Positions 8,807-16,869 of a stretch of DNA of 64,000 nucleotides are shown piece after piece. How positions within the stretch are numbered: the first letter of the stretch is position 1; each line of letters begins with the position of its first letter. The notes under the pieces are model-generated. The model was not told where the DNA came from. It saw only the letters and a program-made list of their open reading frames with translations, and did no database searches. The DNA comes from DAIPXZ01 sp036782995 (GTDB taxonomy: Bacteria > Bacillota > Clostridia > Saccharofermentanales > Saccharofermentanaceae): NCBI GenBank assembly GCA_036782995.1, contig DAIPXZ010000004.1:1-64000 (forward strand), written 5' to 3'. The translations under genes were made by a program, and so were the position numbers.

Positions 8807-9702
8807 TCTTTCTCCTCACTGATTCCACTTTCCGGTTTTGACGGAGATTCTAGCGTTATTCGCCCGATTCGTGCTGCCTTGAAATCGTCGAGGAAAAGCT
8901 TACCGAAGCGCTCCTCATCAACACGACCACCTGACAGAATACAGCCCTTCTTACGTGCCGCATCCAAAAAACGTTCGTAATCGTCTTCAATATATCCTTC
9001 TTCATTTGGTTTTGCGAGTTTGTATCGCTCATATAACAGATTCGGATATAGCTCTTCCAACAATTTCATTCCGTCATAAGAGACTTGAACGACATCGACT
9101 ACATTGGATTTTACCGCGCCTGTTATTGTAAGACATAGCTGACTTCGTTTCGTTCCAAGATTCGGCCAAAGAACGCCAGGCATATCCATTAATTCCAACA
9201 AGGAATCGGATTTTGCCCACGAAAAATTTCTCGTCACACCCGGCATGTCACCTGTAATCGCAATTTTTCGATTGCATAATGCATTAATCAATGTTGATTT
9301 CCCGGAGTTTGGTATTCCAACCACCATAGCACGCAAGGGGCGGCCAATTCGACCTTTTGCTTTCGCTCGTTCAAATGTCTCTTTGCAAAGCTCATAGGAC
9401 GTTTTTTTCAAGATATCAAGCCCCTTTTTATGTGTAGCATCGCAAGCAACGGCATGTATTCCTTGGGAACGATAGTATTCTATCCACTCCTTGGTTTTCG
9501 TTTCATCTGCCAAATCGGACTTATTCATTACAATAATCCTTGGTTTATTAGTTGCGACTTGATTCAACTCCGGATTTCTGCTGGAAAACGGAATTCGTGC
9601 GTCAATTGTTTCATAAATAACATCAATATAAGTAAGCTTGTCCGAGATATCGTTTAGCGCTTTCCGCATATGTCCCGGAAACCATTGAATATCGTTTGGC
9701 AT
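8803..9702 (-). CDS. rbgA: Ribosome biogenesis GTPase RbgA/YlqF
   Basis: Circularly permuted GTPase needed for late assembly of the 50S subunit. G motifs appear in permuted order: NKSD (G4) near residue 59, the P-loop GIPNSGKSTLINAL near residue 128, then DMPGVLWP (G3) near residue 172. The N-terminal IQWFPGHMRKA is the family hallmark. I take the ATG at 9702 because it follows TGGAGATTGAT, giving 299 aa; the frame stays open far upstream, across the rplS terminator and into rplS on the same strand, but that part has no homology and would put start codons inside rplS. The order rplS-rbgA-rnhB is usual in Firmicutes. Confidence 0.95.
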   Translation of the reverse strand: MPNDIQWFPGHMRKALNDISDKLTYIDVIYETIDARIPFSSRNPELNQVATNKPRIIVMNKSDLADETKTKEWIEYYRSQGIHAVACDATHKKGLDILKKTSYELCKETFERAKAKGRIGRPLRAMVVGIPNSGKSTLINALCNRKIAITGDMPGVTRNFSWAKSDSLLELMDMPGVLWPNLGTKRSQLCLTITGAVKSNVVDVVQVSYDGMKLLEELYPNLLYERYKLAKPNEEGYIEDDYERFLDAARKKGCILSGGRVDEERFGKLFLDDFKAARIGRITLESPSKPESGISEEKE

Positions 9703-9733
9703 ATCAATCTCCATTTCATAAATGAATGTACCT

Positions 9734-9739
9734 ATTATA
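9734..9739 (-). promoter_or_regulatory. Possible -10 element of rbgA
   Basis: A perfect TATAAT on the minus strand, 31 bases upstream of the rbgA start and downstream of the rplS terminator. The -35 region is poor, so this is a weak call. Confidence 0.35.
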
Positions 9740-9783
9740 AAGGAAAGCGTCGAGAAAAACACGAATCGTTTATCAAGGGAATG

Positions 9784-9815
9784 AAAAACCCTCCGTGCTT
9801 GATGCACAGAGGGTG
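9784..9815 (-). terminator. Rho-independent terminator after rplS
   Basis: Stem ACCCTCTGTGC / GCACGGAGGGT with a 5-base loop followed by a T run on the minus strand, just after rplS. Confidence 0.85.
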
Positions 9816-9847
9816 ATTCTAAAGCTAATTCATATTCAAGAATCGTC

Positions 9848-10201
9848 TTATACGCGCTTCTTGAGTTTTTCTGTGATCTTCGCTGCCTTACCGACACGAT
9901 CACGCAGATAATAGAGCTTCGCTCTTCTAACACGTCCCTTACGGATAATCTCAATCTTATCAATTTTAGGGGAATGAACGGGTAAAATACGCTCGACGCC
10001 AACTCCGTAAGAGATACGACGAACAGTTATTGTCTCTGAGAGACCACCGCCCTTACGTGCAATCACATAGCCTTCAAAAACTTGAATACGCTCGCGAGCT
10101 CCTTCCTTAATCTTCAACGAAACCTTAACCAGGTCGCCGATGCTGACTTCAGAATAGCTGTTACGCAGGTTATCCTGCTCGATTGCCTTTACTAAATCCA
10201 T
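9848..10201 (-). CDS. rplS: 50S ribosomal protein L19
   Basis: Large-subunit ribosomal protein at the interface with the 30S subunit. 117 aa with the family core VKVSLKIKEGARERIQVFEG and SPKIDKIEIIRKGRVRRAKL followed by YYLRDRVGKAAKI. ATG at 10201 with a strong GGAGGA site. It has its own promoter and a structured leader, and ends at a terminator, so it is separate from the trmD operon that precedes it. Confidence 0.98.
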   Translation of the reverse strand: MDLVKAIEQDNLRNSYSEVSIGDLVKVSLKIKEGARERIQVFEGYVIARKGGGLSETITVRRISYGVGVERILPVHSPKIDKIEIIRKGRVRRAKLYYLRDRVGKAAKITEKLKKRV

Positions 10202-10224
10202 GGTAAATTCCTCCTTCTCCGATA

Positions 10225-10258
10225 GATGTTCATGACGGATTCATGCCAGCGGAACATC
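10225..10258 (-). promoter_or_regulatory. L19-type ribosomal protein leader hairpin
   Basis: In the rplS 5' region the minus strand can form an outer stem GATGTTC/GAACATC and an inner stem CATGA/TCATG separated by an internal bulge. Position and shape fit the L19 leader known from low-GC Gram-positives (Rfam L19_leader), where L19 represses its own synthesis. Match to the Rfam model not computed. Confidence 0.5.
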
Positions 10259-10273
10259 CCTTTAAGCCCTAAA

Positions 10274-10302
10274 ATATTAACACAACGAATTTTGGTTGGC
10301 AA
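10274..10302 (-). promoter_or_regulatory. Promoter of rplS
   Basis: TTGCCA, 17 bases, TATTAA-region -10 read as TAATAT on the minus strand, ending upstream of the L19 leader. Confidence 0.6.
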
Positions 10303-10346
10303 GACATTTTTTGCATTTATCGAAAAAATACGAAAATCGCGAGAAA

Positions 10347-11099
10347 TCAGTCATATGAGGCATTCTTCTCTTCATCAATAGCAAACAATGCTTCCCAATC
10401 TTTCTCTGTCATAGGATATCTGTCCAGCATATCCGGACGTCTTTTCCATGTATCATAGAGTCCGTGAATGCGTTTCCACTCCACAATGTTCGCATGATGC
10501 CCCGAAAGAAGAACATCAGGCACTTTCTTACCTTGCCATGTGGAAGGCTTCGTATATTGCGGTGCTTCCAGATAGCCTTGCATATGCGATTCTTCGCTAA
10601 ATGCACTCTCATCCGGTAAAACGCCCGATATCAGCCTTGAAACAGCATCAATGATAACACATGAGGCGACTTCACCACCGGTCAACACATAATCGCCAAT
10701 GGATAAATCCTCATCAACGATTTTATCAAGCACGCGTTGATCAATGCCCTCATAATGCCCGCAAAGCAGCACAATATGATCATACTGGGTCAATTCCTGC
10801 GCAATACGCTCTGTGAAAACCCTACCCTTCGGACTCATAAAAATGCAATGTGGTTTAGGCTCTGTTTTCTCGTCATACAAAGACGCAAATGCCCTGTCTA
10901 CCGGCTCACATTGCATCAACATACCTGTACCGCCGCCGAACAAAGTATCATCGACTTTTCCATATCGATTGTCGGAATACTCGCGAATATCAACAGCATC
11001 CACAGAAATTATTCCCGCGTCCATAGCCCTTCCCAAAATGCTTTGCGAAAGGAAATTTTTGACTTGTTCGGGAAAAAGTGTAAGTACCGTAAACTTCAT
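10347..11099 (-). CDS. trmD: tRNA (guanine37-N1)-methyltransferase
   Basis: Methylates G37 next to the anticodon using S-adenosylmethionine, preventing frameshifts. SPOUT trefoil-knot motifs are visible: GGGTGMLMQCEPV near residue 57, LLCGHYEGIDQRV near residue 112 and SIGDYVLTGGEVA near residue 132. 250 aa, normal. ATG at 11099 after TGAGGAA. It is the last gene of the ylxM-ffh-rpsP-khpA-rimM-trmD operon. Confidence 0.97.
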   Translation of the reverse strand: MKFTVLTLFPEQVKNFLSQSILGRAMDAGIISVDAVDIREYSDNRYGKVDDTLFGGGTGMLMQCEPVDRAFASLYDEKTEPKPHCIFMSPKGRVFTERIAQELTQYDHIVLLCGHYEGIDQRVLDKIVDEDLSIGDYVLTGGEVASCVIIDAVSRLISGVLPDESAFSEESHMQGYLEAPQYTKPSTWQGKKVPDVLLSGHHANIVEWKRIHGLYDTWKRRPDMLDRYPMTEKDWEALFAIDEEKNASYD

Positions 11100-11149
11100 T
11101 AATATTCCTCATTGCACGACATTATATGCATTCATAACAAAAAAATCAC

Positions 11150-11677
11150 TTACGATTCGTAGACATCGTATAGTCCTGCTGGTAATGTGACCAACATAAC
11201 ACCTTCGTCGAGCGAAATACGTGTCACAATGGTTTTCAAAAATGGGATCAACAAATCCAATCTGTCTTTTCGTTTTACAACAATAATATCACCGCTACCG
11301 GATGGTATGATATCCGAAATCACGCCAAGCTCACCGTGTTCATCGTCGATAACCTTAAGTCCTTGCAAATCCGTAATGAAATATCGGTCTTCTGGCAACT
11401 TGACAGCATTTTCACGCGAGACTGCAAGAAATCGACCGTTCCATTTGGCTGCCTCATCTCGATCATCCAAGCCCTCAAAATGAAGAAGAACGCGCGTACT
11501 ATCAACATGTGCATGCGTTACCTTCATCGTGGAAAGGACTTTCTCCTTGTCATCCATAATGAAACATTCTTTTAAAGAAGAAAACCGGCGCACGTCATCC
11601 GTCAGCGGAGCAATTTTCACTTCGCCACGGACACCGTGTACACCGGCAATTTTTCCAATAACCAGATAGCTTTTCAT
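11150..11677 (-). CDS. rimM: Ribosome maturation factor RimM
   Basis: Binds S19 and helps mature the head of the 30S subunit. N-terminal RimM beta-barrel with IGKIAGVHGVRGEVKI and C-terminal PRC-barrel region with DLQGLKVIDD and LLIPFLKTIV. 175 aa. Its ATG overlaps the khpA stop by four bases and no clear ribosome site is seen, so it depends on coupling. Confidence 0.94.
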   Translation of the reverse strand: MKSYLVIGKIAGVHGVRGEVKIAPLTDDVRRFSSLKECFIMDDKEKVLSTMKVTHAHVDSTRVLLHFEGLDDRDEAAKWNGRFLAVSRENAVKLPEDRYFITDLQGLKVIDDEHGELGVISDIIPSGSGDIIVVKRKDRLDLLIPFLKTIVTRISLDEGVMLVTLPAGLYDVYES

Positions 11678-11901
11678 CCGGCAATATCAACGATTACGCG
11701 TTTACCCTCACGAAGATATTTTGCCTTCATGATTGAACGAATCGCTTGTGCGCGACGACCACCCTTGCCAATGACCTTGCCCATATCATCTGGTGCTACG
11801 GTCAATTCGAGAATGACGGTATTTCCGCGCTCTGATTTCTTTACCGAAACCTCATCGGGATTGTTGACCAAAGACTTGGCCATAGAAGTAAGTAAATCCA
11901 T
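11674..11901 (-). CDS. khpA: KH-domain RNA-binding protein KhpA
   Basis: Small single KH-domain protein (YlqC family) that partners with KhpB/Jag in RNA binding and affects cell division in several Firmicutes. The GxxG loop appears as VIGKGGRRAQAIRSIM near residue 40. 75 aa. The ribosome site is weak. Between rpsP and rimM, the standard place. Confidence 0.93.
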   Translation of the reverse strand: MDLLTSMAKSLVNNPDEVSVKKSERGNTVILELTVAPDDMGKVIGKGGRRAQAIRSIMKAKYLREGKRVIVDIAG

Positions 11902-12032
11902 ATCTACTGTTGCAGCATGAAAATAGTGGAAAGTGTGCTGCTTCCTCCTTTTCTTTCTCGGTATGTCGATACGATAAACACAACCAAAATGATGAAATCA
12001 TTTCAGGTGTGACAATCTGGTATAAAAGAGAA

Positions 12033-12281
12033 TTACTTCTCGATTGCACCGGACTTCTTCAAAAGAGCACGAACTGTATCTGTCGGCTGTGCACCGTTTT
12101 TCATCCACTTCTGTGCTGCTTCGTTATCAATTTTGATTTCAGCCGGGTTAGCAAGTGGGTTGTATGTGCCAATCTCCTCGATGAAACGACCGTCACGTGG
12201 GTAACGTCCATCAGCAACGACTACACGATAGAAAGGAGCCTTCTTTGCGCCCATTCTCTTCAAACGAATTTTTACTGCCAT
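12033..12281 (-). CDS. rpsP: 30S ribosomal protein S16
   Basis: Small-subunit protein; 82 aa beginning MAVKIRLKRMGAKKAPFYRV with the typical ADGRYPRDGRFIEEIGTYNP block. ATG at 12281 after AGGAGGA. Situated between ffh and khpA in the same operon. Confidence 0.98.
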   Translation of the reverse strand: MAVKIRLKRMGAKKAPFYRVVVADGRYPRDGRFIEEIGTYNPLANPAEIKIDNEAAQKWMKNGAQPTDTVRALLKKSGAIEK

Positions 12282-12344
12282 TTTTTCTTCCTCCTAATAT
12301 TCATAACCAATCATTATATTCTCGCATTTCGCGTGAACAACTAC

Positions 12345-13706
12345 TTAAAATGGGAAACCTCCCATTCCGCCTCGCATTGGCGGAAAACCACCCATCTTTC
12401 CTTTACCCTTTCCCTTACTCATTTTTGAAAAGCGCTTCATCATATCGGCGGTTTGCTCATATTGACGAATCAATTGATTCACTTGTTGTACCGTCGTTCC
12501 GGAACCAGCGGCGATACGTTTTCTTCTATTTGCATTCAAAATATTCGGTAGACGACGTTCCTTTTTCGTCATCGAACGGATTATTGCCATGTTCGTATCC
12601 AATATCGATTCGTCGATATCTTCTTCTTTGACCTTACCACTGATACCAGGAACCATTCCGAGAACATCCTTCATCGAGCCCATTTTACGAATTTGCTCGA
12701 ATTGGCTTAGCATATCGTTCAAGTCAAAGGAATTACTCATGAGACGTTCCATCGTCTTTTGAGCTTCTTCTTCATTTATATTGGCTTGCGCCTTCTCAAT
12801 CAGCGATACAACATCGCCCATGCCGAGAATACGATTTGCCATACGATCCGGATGGTATTCTTCGATATCCTCTACCTTTTCACCAACGCAGATATACTTA
12901 ATCGGCTTTCCAGTCATCTGACGAATAGACAGTGCGGCACCGCCACGAGCATCACCATCGAGTTTAGTCATAATAAAGCCATCAAGACCGATTCGCTCTT
13001 CAAAAGTCTGTGCAACCGAAACTGCCTCTTGACCAATCATCGCATCGACAACAAGTAATCGTTCTGTCGGCTTCACCGCAACATCCAGCTCGCAAAGCTC
13101 TGTCATCAATTCCTCATCGACCGTCATACGACCAGCAGTATCAACAATCAAGGTGTCACAAAGTAAGTACCGTGCTCGCTCGATGCCTTCCTTGGCAATC
13201 TTTATTGCATCTTTTTCATCTGGTCGAATAAAGCACGGGACACTGATTTTCTCACTTAGAATCTCCAATTGCTTCGCAGCAGCCGGACGATGTACGTCAA
13301 CCGACATTAGCATCGGTTTTTTTCCTGATGATTTCAATATACGAGCCAACTTGGCAGCAGTAGTCGTTTTACCTGCACCCTGCAAACCATAAAGCATGAT
13401 AACCGTAAATCCCGATGGAGAAACTGCAATCTTATTTGAAGTCGAGCCCAAAAGCTCCACCAATGATTCATGCACAATTTTAACGATTTGCTGCCCAGGC
13501 GTGAGACTCTTCATCACATCGGCGCCTTTGCACTTCTCTGTCATATCAGCAACAAAGGTTTTCACAACAGAATAATTCACATCAGCTTCTAAAAGCGCCA
13601 TGCGAATCTCTTTCATCATGTCTTTGATATCCTGATCCGTGACGCGTGCGCTTTTGCGCATCTTCGCGGTAATTCCTTGTAGCTTAGAAGATAAGCTTTC
13701 AAACAT
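12345..13706 (-). CDS. ffh: Signal recognition particle protein Ffh
   Basis: SRP54 GTPase that binds signal peptides of nascent membrane and secreted proteins. N domain (1-90), G domain with P-loop GLQGAGKTTTAAKLA near residue 110, DVHRPAAAKQLE, DTAGRM and TKLDGDARGGAAL, then a methionine-rich M domain from about residue 300 ending in a G/M/F-rich tail. 453 aa. It follows ylxM by 34 bases. Its receptor ftsY is also in the window. Confidence 0.97.
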   Translation of the reverse strand: MFESLSSKLQGITAKMRKSARVTDQDIKDMMKEIRMALLEADVNYSVVKTFVADMTEKCKGADVMKSLTPGQQIVKIVHESLVELLGSTSNKIAVSPSGFTVIMLYGLQGAGKTTTAAKLARILKSSGKKPMLMSVDVHRPAAAKQLEILSEKISVPCFIRPDEKDAIKIAKEGIERARYLLCDTLIVDTAGRMTVDEELMTELCELDVAVKPTERLLVVDAMIGQEAVSVAQTFEERIGLDGFIMTKLDGDARGGAALSIRQMTGKPIKYICVGEKVEDIEEYHPDRMANRILGMGDVVSLIEKAQANINEEEAQKTMERLMSNSFDLNDMLSQFEQIRKMGSMKDVLGMVPGISGKVKEEDIDESILDTNMAIIRSMTKKERRLPNILNANRRKRIAAGSGTTVQQVNQLIRQYEQTADMMKRFSKMSKGKGKGKMGGFPPMRGGMGGFPF

Positions 13707-13740
13707 GATTGTGTCTACCCTTGTCCTTCATTTATATCTC

Positions 13741-14061
13741 TTATAGTTCGGAAACGAGCTGTGTCAAAATACTCTTCGCTGTATCAACATCGTCCCGATT
13801 TAAATGATCTATTGCTTCGTTAATAGTATCCTTTTGGTGTACAAAACACTCAACGAGCTTCAACTTCTCTTCATACTCGACGAGTGAAGCTGTCCCTCTG
13901 CGAATGGTATCATGCACACATTGACGGCTGACATTCGCTTCTGAAGCAATCTCGGCCAAAGACATATCTTCTGCATAATGGTATTCCAATACCAAACGCG
14001 TCCGTTCCGTCAAAAGCTGACCATAAAAATCGAGCAATAAACATCCTCGAACAGCATCCAT
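13741..14061 (-). CDS. ylxM: YlxM family sigma-70-like HTH protein (UPF0122)
   Basis: Small DNA-binding-type protein usually encoded before ffh. It resembles region 4 of sigma factors: LTERTRLVLEYHYAED followed by the helix-turn-helix SLAEIASEANVSRQCVHDTIRRG around residues 34-60. 106 aa. It is believed to modulate expression of the SRP genes. First gene of the operon, with a good promoter upstream. Confidence 0.92.
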   Translation of the reverse strand: MDAVRGCLLLDFYGQLLTERTRLVLEYHYAEDMSLAEIASEANVSRQCVHDTIRRGTASLVEYEEKLKLVECFVHQKDTINEAIDHLNRDDVDTAKSILTQLVSEL

Positions 14062-14089
14062 AGCGCTTCTGCCTCCCTTGACCGAATGA

Positions 14090-14119
14090 AGAATAGCACA
14101 ACCACTCTTGTGCTGTCAA
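14090..14119 (-). promoter_or_regulatory. Promoter of the ylxM-ffh-rpsP-rimM-trmD operon
   Basis: Consensus TTGACA, 18-base spacer and TATTCT preceded by TGC (extended -10) on the minus strand, about 30 bases before ylxM. Confidence 0.6.
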
Positions 14120-14205
14120 GCATTTTTACTTGTCGGTTTAAAAATACGAAACTTTTCCCATTTTTCGAAAACAAACGACATATAATTATCTCTTCTTCAG
14201 GTGGA

Positions 14206-15807
14206 CTAATTCTTCGAATTGCTCTTCCTTTTCGGAATCATGAAGTCAATCATCTTTGCTTCAATATCCAATATCAATTGCTTGATTTTTTTGATAGCAA
14301 TTTCTTTATAATCAATATCATGACTGTCCATAAATCTTCGACGTAGGAACTCTTCCACAGCATCCACGAGAAAACGTTCAGATACAATAAATGCCGTAAA
14401 AGGTTCTTCGGTTCGAGCGATTATCGCACGATAACCAGATTTCAAATAGATTGTTGGATGAAAATCGAGTTCATTATTTCGTAAAACCACGTGATAATTC
14501 TCATTATGCTCAAGGAAATACAGCACACTACGTAAATGTAAAAGATAGGTACTCGGTTTATAGTACATTGGCTTAGATGATGATATCGTGATAGATGGAA
14601 TTTGAACGCTTCCATTCATAATCTCGTCAACAGTAGCTAATGAAATGATATCCACAAAGGAATCATTATACAGCGACTGCTTGAAGTTCTTGTTCCTTTT
14701 TGCAAAGGCTATCAGAAAATCTTTTTTAGTGTTCGGTGAATAAGCATCGATATCCAAGCTGGAAACCACATCCCAAGGCAGGGTAATCAACGAGAGCCCC
14801 GAAGACACTTCAATTGTTGACACCGGAACGTGGTCAAAGCTTTCAAGTGTATCACTAAGCTCCTGTGAGAATCGTTTTATGGTAAAAGAGCGCATTGTCG
14901 GCTCGCACATAGAACGATATTTTTCAAATTCGAAATATAAGGACTCTGCTGTTTTCGGATCGGCCGTAAAAAGAGTCACTTGGTTTTTCGACGGAATCTT
15001 TCCAACAGAAAACGTAAACATCGAAGCAACATTCTTCACGACGAAAAGAGTAATATGATATACGTTATCTCGCATTCGTCGATAATAATATGATGTTGCT
15101 TTCCCTTGAAAATACAAAGGGAACCAATTATTGAACGAATTAAATGCTTGCTCGATGCTTGTATATTCAGCAGTTATTCGAGAGAAAATGCATCCGTTAT
15201 CACAAAGTTTCTTATTGAATGCTCGCATCTCCGCTTCAAATGATTCGTCTTCAATGACCCAATCCATATCTTCATCTGTCATAGTATTGATTATGTAAGG
15301 TTTTTGTTGTGCTGCAATGTAATTCATGAATCGTTTCGCAGCTTGACGCTTCCCTTCATTACCATAAAAAGTAAACAACGTATTTCCCGAGGACGTTAAT
15401 GATACACTCATCGGTTCTTCTTGTTCAATACTATCATCTGACTCGATTTCCGCTTTTTCGAACTTTTGCAAAATGATATCAGCACGACTCGCTACATAAT
15501 CATCGTTATTGGTAGTATCAGAAAGCCACTCATAGAGCAAATCCGTCATTTCACTTTCTTTTCGAATGCTCTCTACGCGAACAACATGCATCTTTTGAGA
15601 TAGTGCTTCTCTTTGTAATGCGCTACCGCAATGACGTGCAAAAAAACGCGCCATATTACGCCCAGCAGTTTCATCCTTTGGGAAACCACGATATCCCTTA
15701 CGCATCTTACTAATTTGAGGCGGCGTGATATTCATGGCGTTTGCCAACTCTTTTCCCTCAGCATGACTAATATCAAATAAAAAGTTTAGTTTCTCATCAA
15801 ATGTCAT
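14206..15807 (-). CDS. Large protein with N-terminal XRE-like helix-turn-helix, function unknown
   Basis: I do not recognise a named family. The first 60 residues look like a Cro/C1-type helix-turn-helix (ELANAMNITPPQISKMRKGY near residues 16-35). The remaining 470 residues are soluble, with no transmembrane segment or enzyme motif that I can name; they include an aromatic patch (FNNWFPLYFQGKATSYYYRR) near residue 205. The ATG at 15807 is preceded by GAGGAGAGT; a TTG 15 bases upstream is less likely. It is transcribed away from the resolvase-like gene, with a 16-base palindrome between their promoters, which suggests autoregulation. The N-terminal HTH with a long sensor-like region suggests a ligand-responsive regulator; this is inference. 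Confidence 0.75.
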   Translation of the reverse strand: MTFDEKLNFLFDISHAEGKELANAMNITPPQISKMRKGYRGFPKDETAGRNMARFFARHCGSALQREALSQKMHVVRVESIRKESEMTDLLYEWLSDTTNNDDYVASRADIILQKFEKAEIESDDSIEQEEPMSVSLTSSGNTLFTFYGNEGKRQAAKRFMNYIAAQQKPYIINTMTDEDMDWVIEDESFEAEMRAFNKKLCDNGCIFSRITAEYTSIEQAFNSFNNWFPLYFQGKATSYYYRRMRDNVYHITLFVVKNVASMFTFSVGKIPSKNQVTLFTADPKTAESLYFEFEKYRSMCEPTMRSFTIKRFSQELSDTLESFDHVPVSTIEVSSGLSLITLPWDVVSSLDIDAYSPNTKKDFLIAFAKRNKNFKQSLYNDSFVDIISLATVDEIMNGSVQIPSITISSSKPMYYKPSTYLLHLRSVLYFLEHNENYHVVLRNNELDFHPTIYLKSGYRAIIARTEEPFTAFIVSERFLVDAVEEFLRRRFMDSHDIDYKEIAIKKIKQLILDIEAKMIDFMIPKRKSNSKN

Positions 15808-15826
15808 AGTAACTCTCCTCAAATGG

Positions 15827-15855
15827 ATTTTAGCACACGAAAATCATATGCACAA
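15827..15855 (-). promoter_or_regulatory. Promoter of the HTH protein gene
   Basis: TTGTGC, 17 bases, TAAAAT on the minus strand, 20 bases before the start codon of the large HTH protein. Confidence 0.6.
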
Positions 15856-15862
15856 CGAAAAA

Positions 15863-15878
15863 GGTAATCGTAATTACC
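15863..15878. promoter_or_regulatory. Palindromic operator candidate
   Basis: Perfect inverted repeat GGTAAT-CGTA-ATTACC between two divergent promoters. It sits just upstream of the -35 of the minus-strand gene and 20 bases upstream of the -35 of the plus-strand gene, so one bound regulator could affect both. Confidence 0.5.
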
Positions 15879-15898
15879 TAAATAAGTAATTTTCCGCG

Positions 15899-15927
15899 TT
15901 GAACGGGCATTTTTATCAAGTTATTAT
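15899..15927 (+). promoter_or_regulatory. Promoter of the resolvase-like gene
   Basis: TTGAAC, 17 bases, TATTAT on the plus strand, about 75 bases before the resolvase-like start. Confidence 0.6.
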
Positions 15928-16002
15928 GAATCTAACAAGAGAAGGATACCCGATTTAAAGGACATCCAAACCCTTGAAAGATTATCGTTAGGAGGTGTTG
16001 AC

Positions 16003-16527
16003 ATGGCAAAATACGGATATTGTAATCATTCTTTTTCAAACAAACGCGATGACGACGCCATAACGGCCATCTTTAACGTTTTGCCCTGTGAAAGTATTAC
16101 CGTTGAACAAATTTGGAACCCAAACAGTAAATCCAGAGCGGGTTTAGAAGAATTGGTCATGAAAATGAATCCGGGTGACGTTCTTTTTGTCAACAGCATT
16201 GATCGCCTCGGAACAAGTGTCGATGATGTAATTAGACAATGGAACCGTATAACACAGGAAAAACTAGCTCATATCGTTGTTCTTAATGAATACGAATTTG
16301 ATACAAGGAAAAACCACTACATCACATTACCGCAATTGATTATGTCGATACGCAAAGCATTTGATGAAATCGCCTATGAAAACGGTGATGCAACAGCATT
16401 TGATGCCAAAGTCGAAGTAATTCACGCGGATCAGGAACAAACGAAGAAAACAATCCAAACCATTCAGAAAGAATCTCGGAACACTTTATTCTTCTTAAAA
16501 GCACGACCTTCATCTAATGCAGTTTAA
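16003..16527 (+). CDS. Degenerate serine-recombinase (resolvase) N-terminal domain protein
   Basis: 174 aa. The N-terminus (YGYCNHSFSNK) and the segment MNPGDVLFVNSIDRLGTSVDDVI near residue 53 align by eye with the catalytic domain of small serine recombinases (YARVS..., GDTLVVWKLDRLGRS). The serine in the YxxxS position is kept, but the conserved arginine two residues before it is asparagine. There is no C-terminal helix-turn-helix: the last 60 residues are charged and helical. A working DNA recombinase is therefore unlikely; it may be a domesticated protein with a different role. Strong AGGAGG ribosome site and own promoter; divergent from the large HTH protein and followed by a structured 3' region. 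Confidence 0.75.
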   Translation: MAKYGYCNHSFSNKRDDDAITAIFNVLPCESITVEQIWNPNSKSRAGLEELVMKMNPGDVLFVNSIDRLGTSVDDVIRQWNRITQEKLAHIVVLNEYEFDTRKNHYITLPQLIMSIRKAFDEIAYENGDATAFDAKVEVIHADQEQTKKTIQTIQKESRNTLFFLKARPSSNAV

Positions 16528-16560
16528 TCACATAATTTTTCTTATGTACTTTGAAATACC

Positions 16561-16780
16561 AAACCGTTTGGGCAACACATACGAAATAGAAAGAATGCCA
16601 GTTTCTGGTTCCCTCCCAGATTCTTTCAGGCAAATTCAAACACTATCGTTCAGTTACGATTCAACGTAACGGCAGAACACGTATCGTACCAGCAAAGGAT
16701 CGTTGCCCGTTTATAGTGACTATACCGGAATGAGGGGGTATCGCCTTTCCGCCTCATCCGGTGAGTCACACTTTTTCTTT
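16561..16780 (+). ncRNA. Candidate structured RNA or long structured 3'UTR
   Basis: The 340-base region after the resolvase-like gene has no convincing ORF but several nested complementary segments on the plus strand. GGGCAAC (16570-16576) pairs with GTTGCCC (16702-16708) and encloses two hairpins: GAAAGAAT/ATTCTTTC (16589-16596 with 16620-16627) and GTTACG/CGTAAC (16653-16658 with 16665-16670). A strong terminator follows. I cannot assign it to tmRNA, RNase P, SRP or 6S RNA. It has no clear promoter of its own, so it may be the 3' part of the upstream transcript. Confidence 0.4.
16716..16780 (+). terminator. Long-stem rho-independent terminator
   Basis: Plus-strand stem with three paired blocks, GTGACT/AGTCAC, ACCGG/CCGGT and ATGAGG/CCTCAT, a 16-base loop and the tail CTTTTTCTTT. 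The stem is unusually long. Confidence 0.75.
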
Positions 16781-16804
16781 AACCCGTTTTCATTACGTCT
16801 CCAC

Positions 16805-16851
16805 TTTCACGAAAAAAGATGCATTCATTTCATGCATCTTTTTTCGTGAAA
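16805..16851. terminator. Bidirectional terminator between convergent units
   Basis: Perfect 20-base inverted repeat, TTTCACGAAAAAAGATGCAT and its complement around a 7-base loop. It gives a T-run on either strand and serves the plus-strand unit and ftsY. Confidence 0.8.
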
Positions 16852-16869
16852 TTATTCTAAAGATAATAC

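Noticed and set aside
9703..10002. Long N-terminal extension of rbgA
   Set aside because: It overlaps rplS and its terminator, has no homology, and a proper ribosome site precedes the ATG at 9702.
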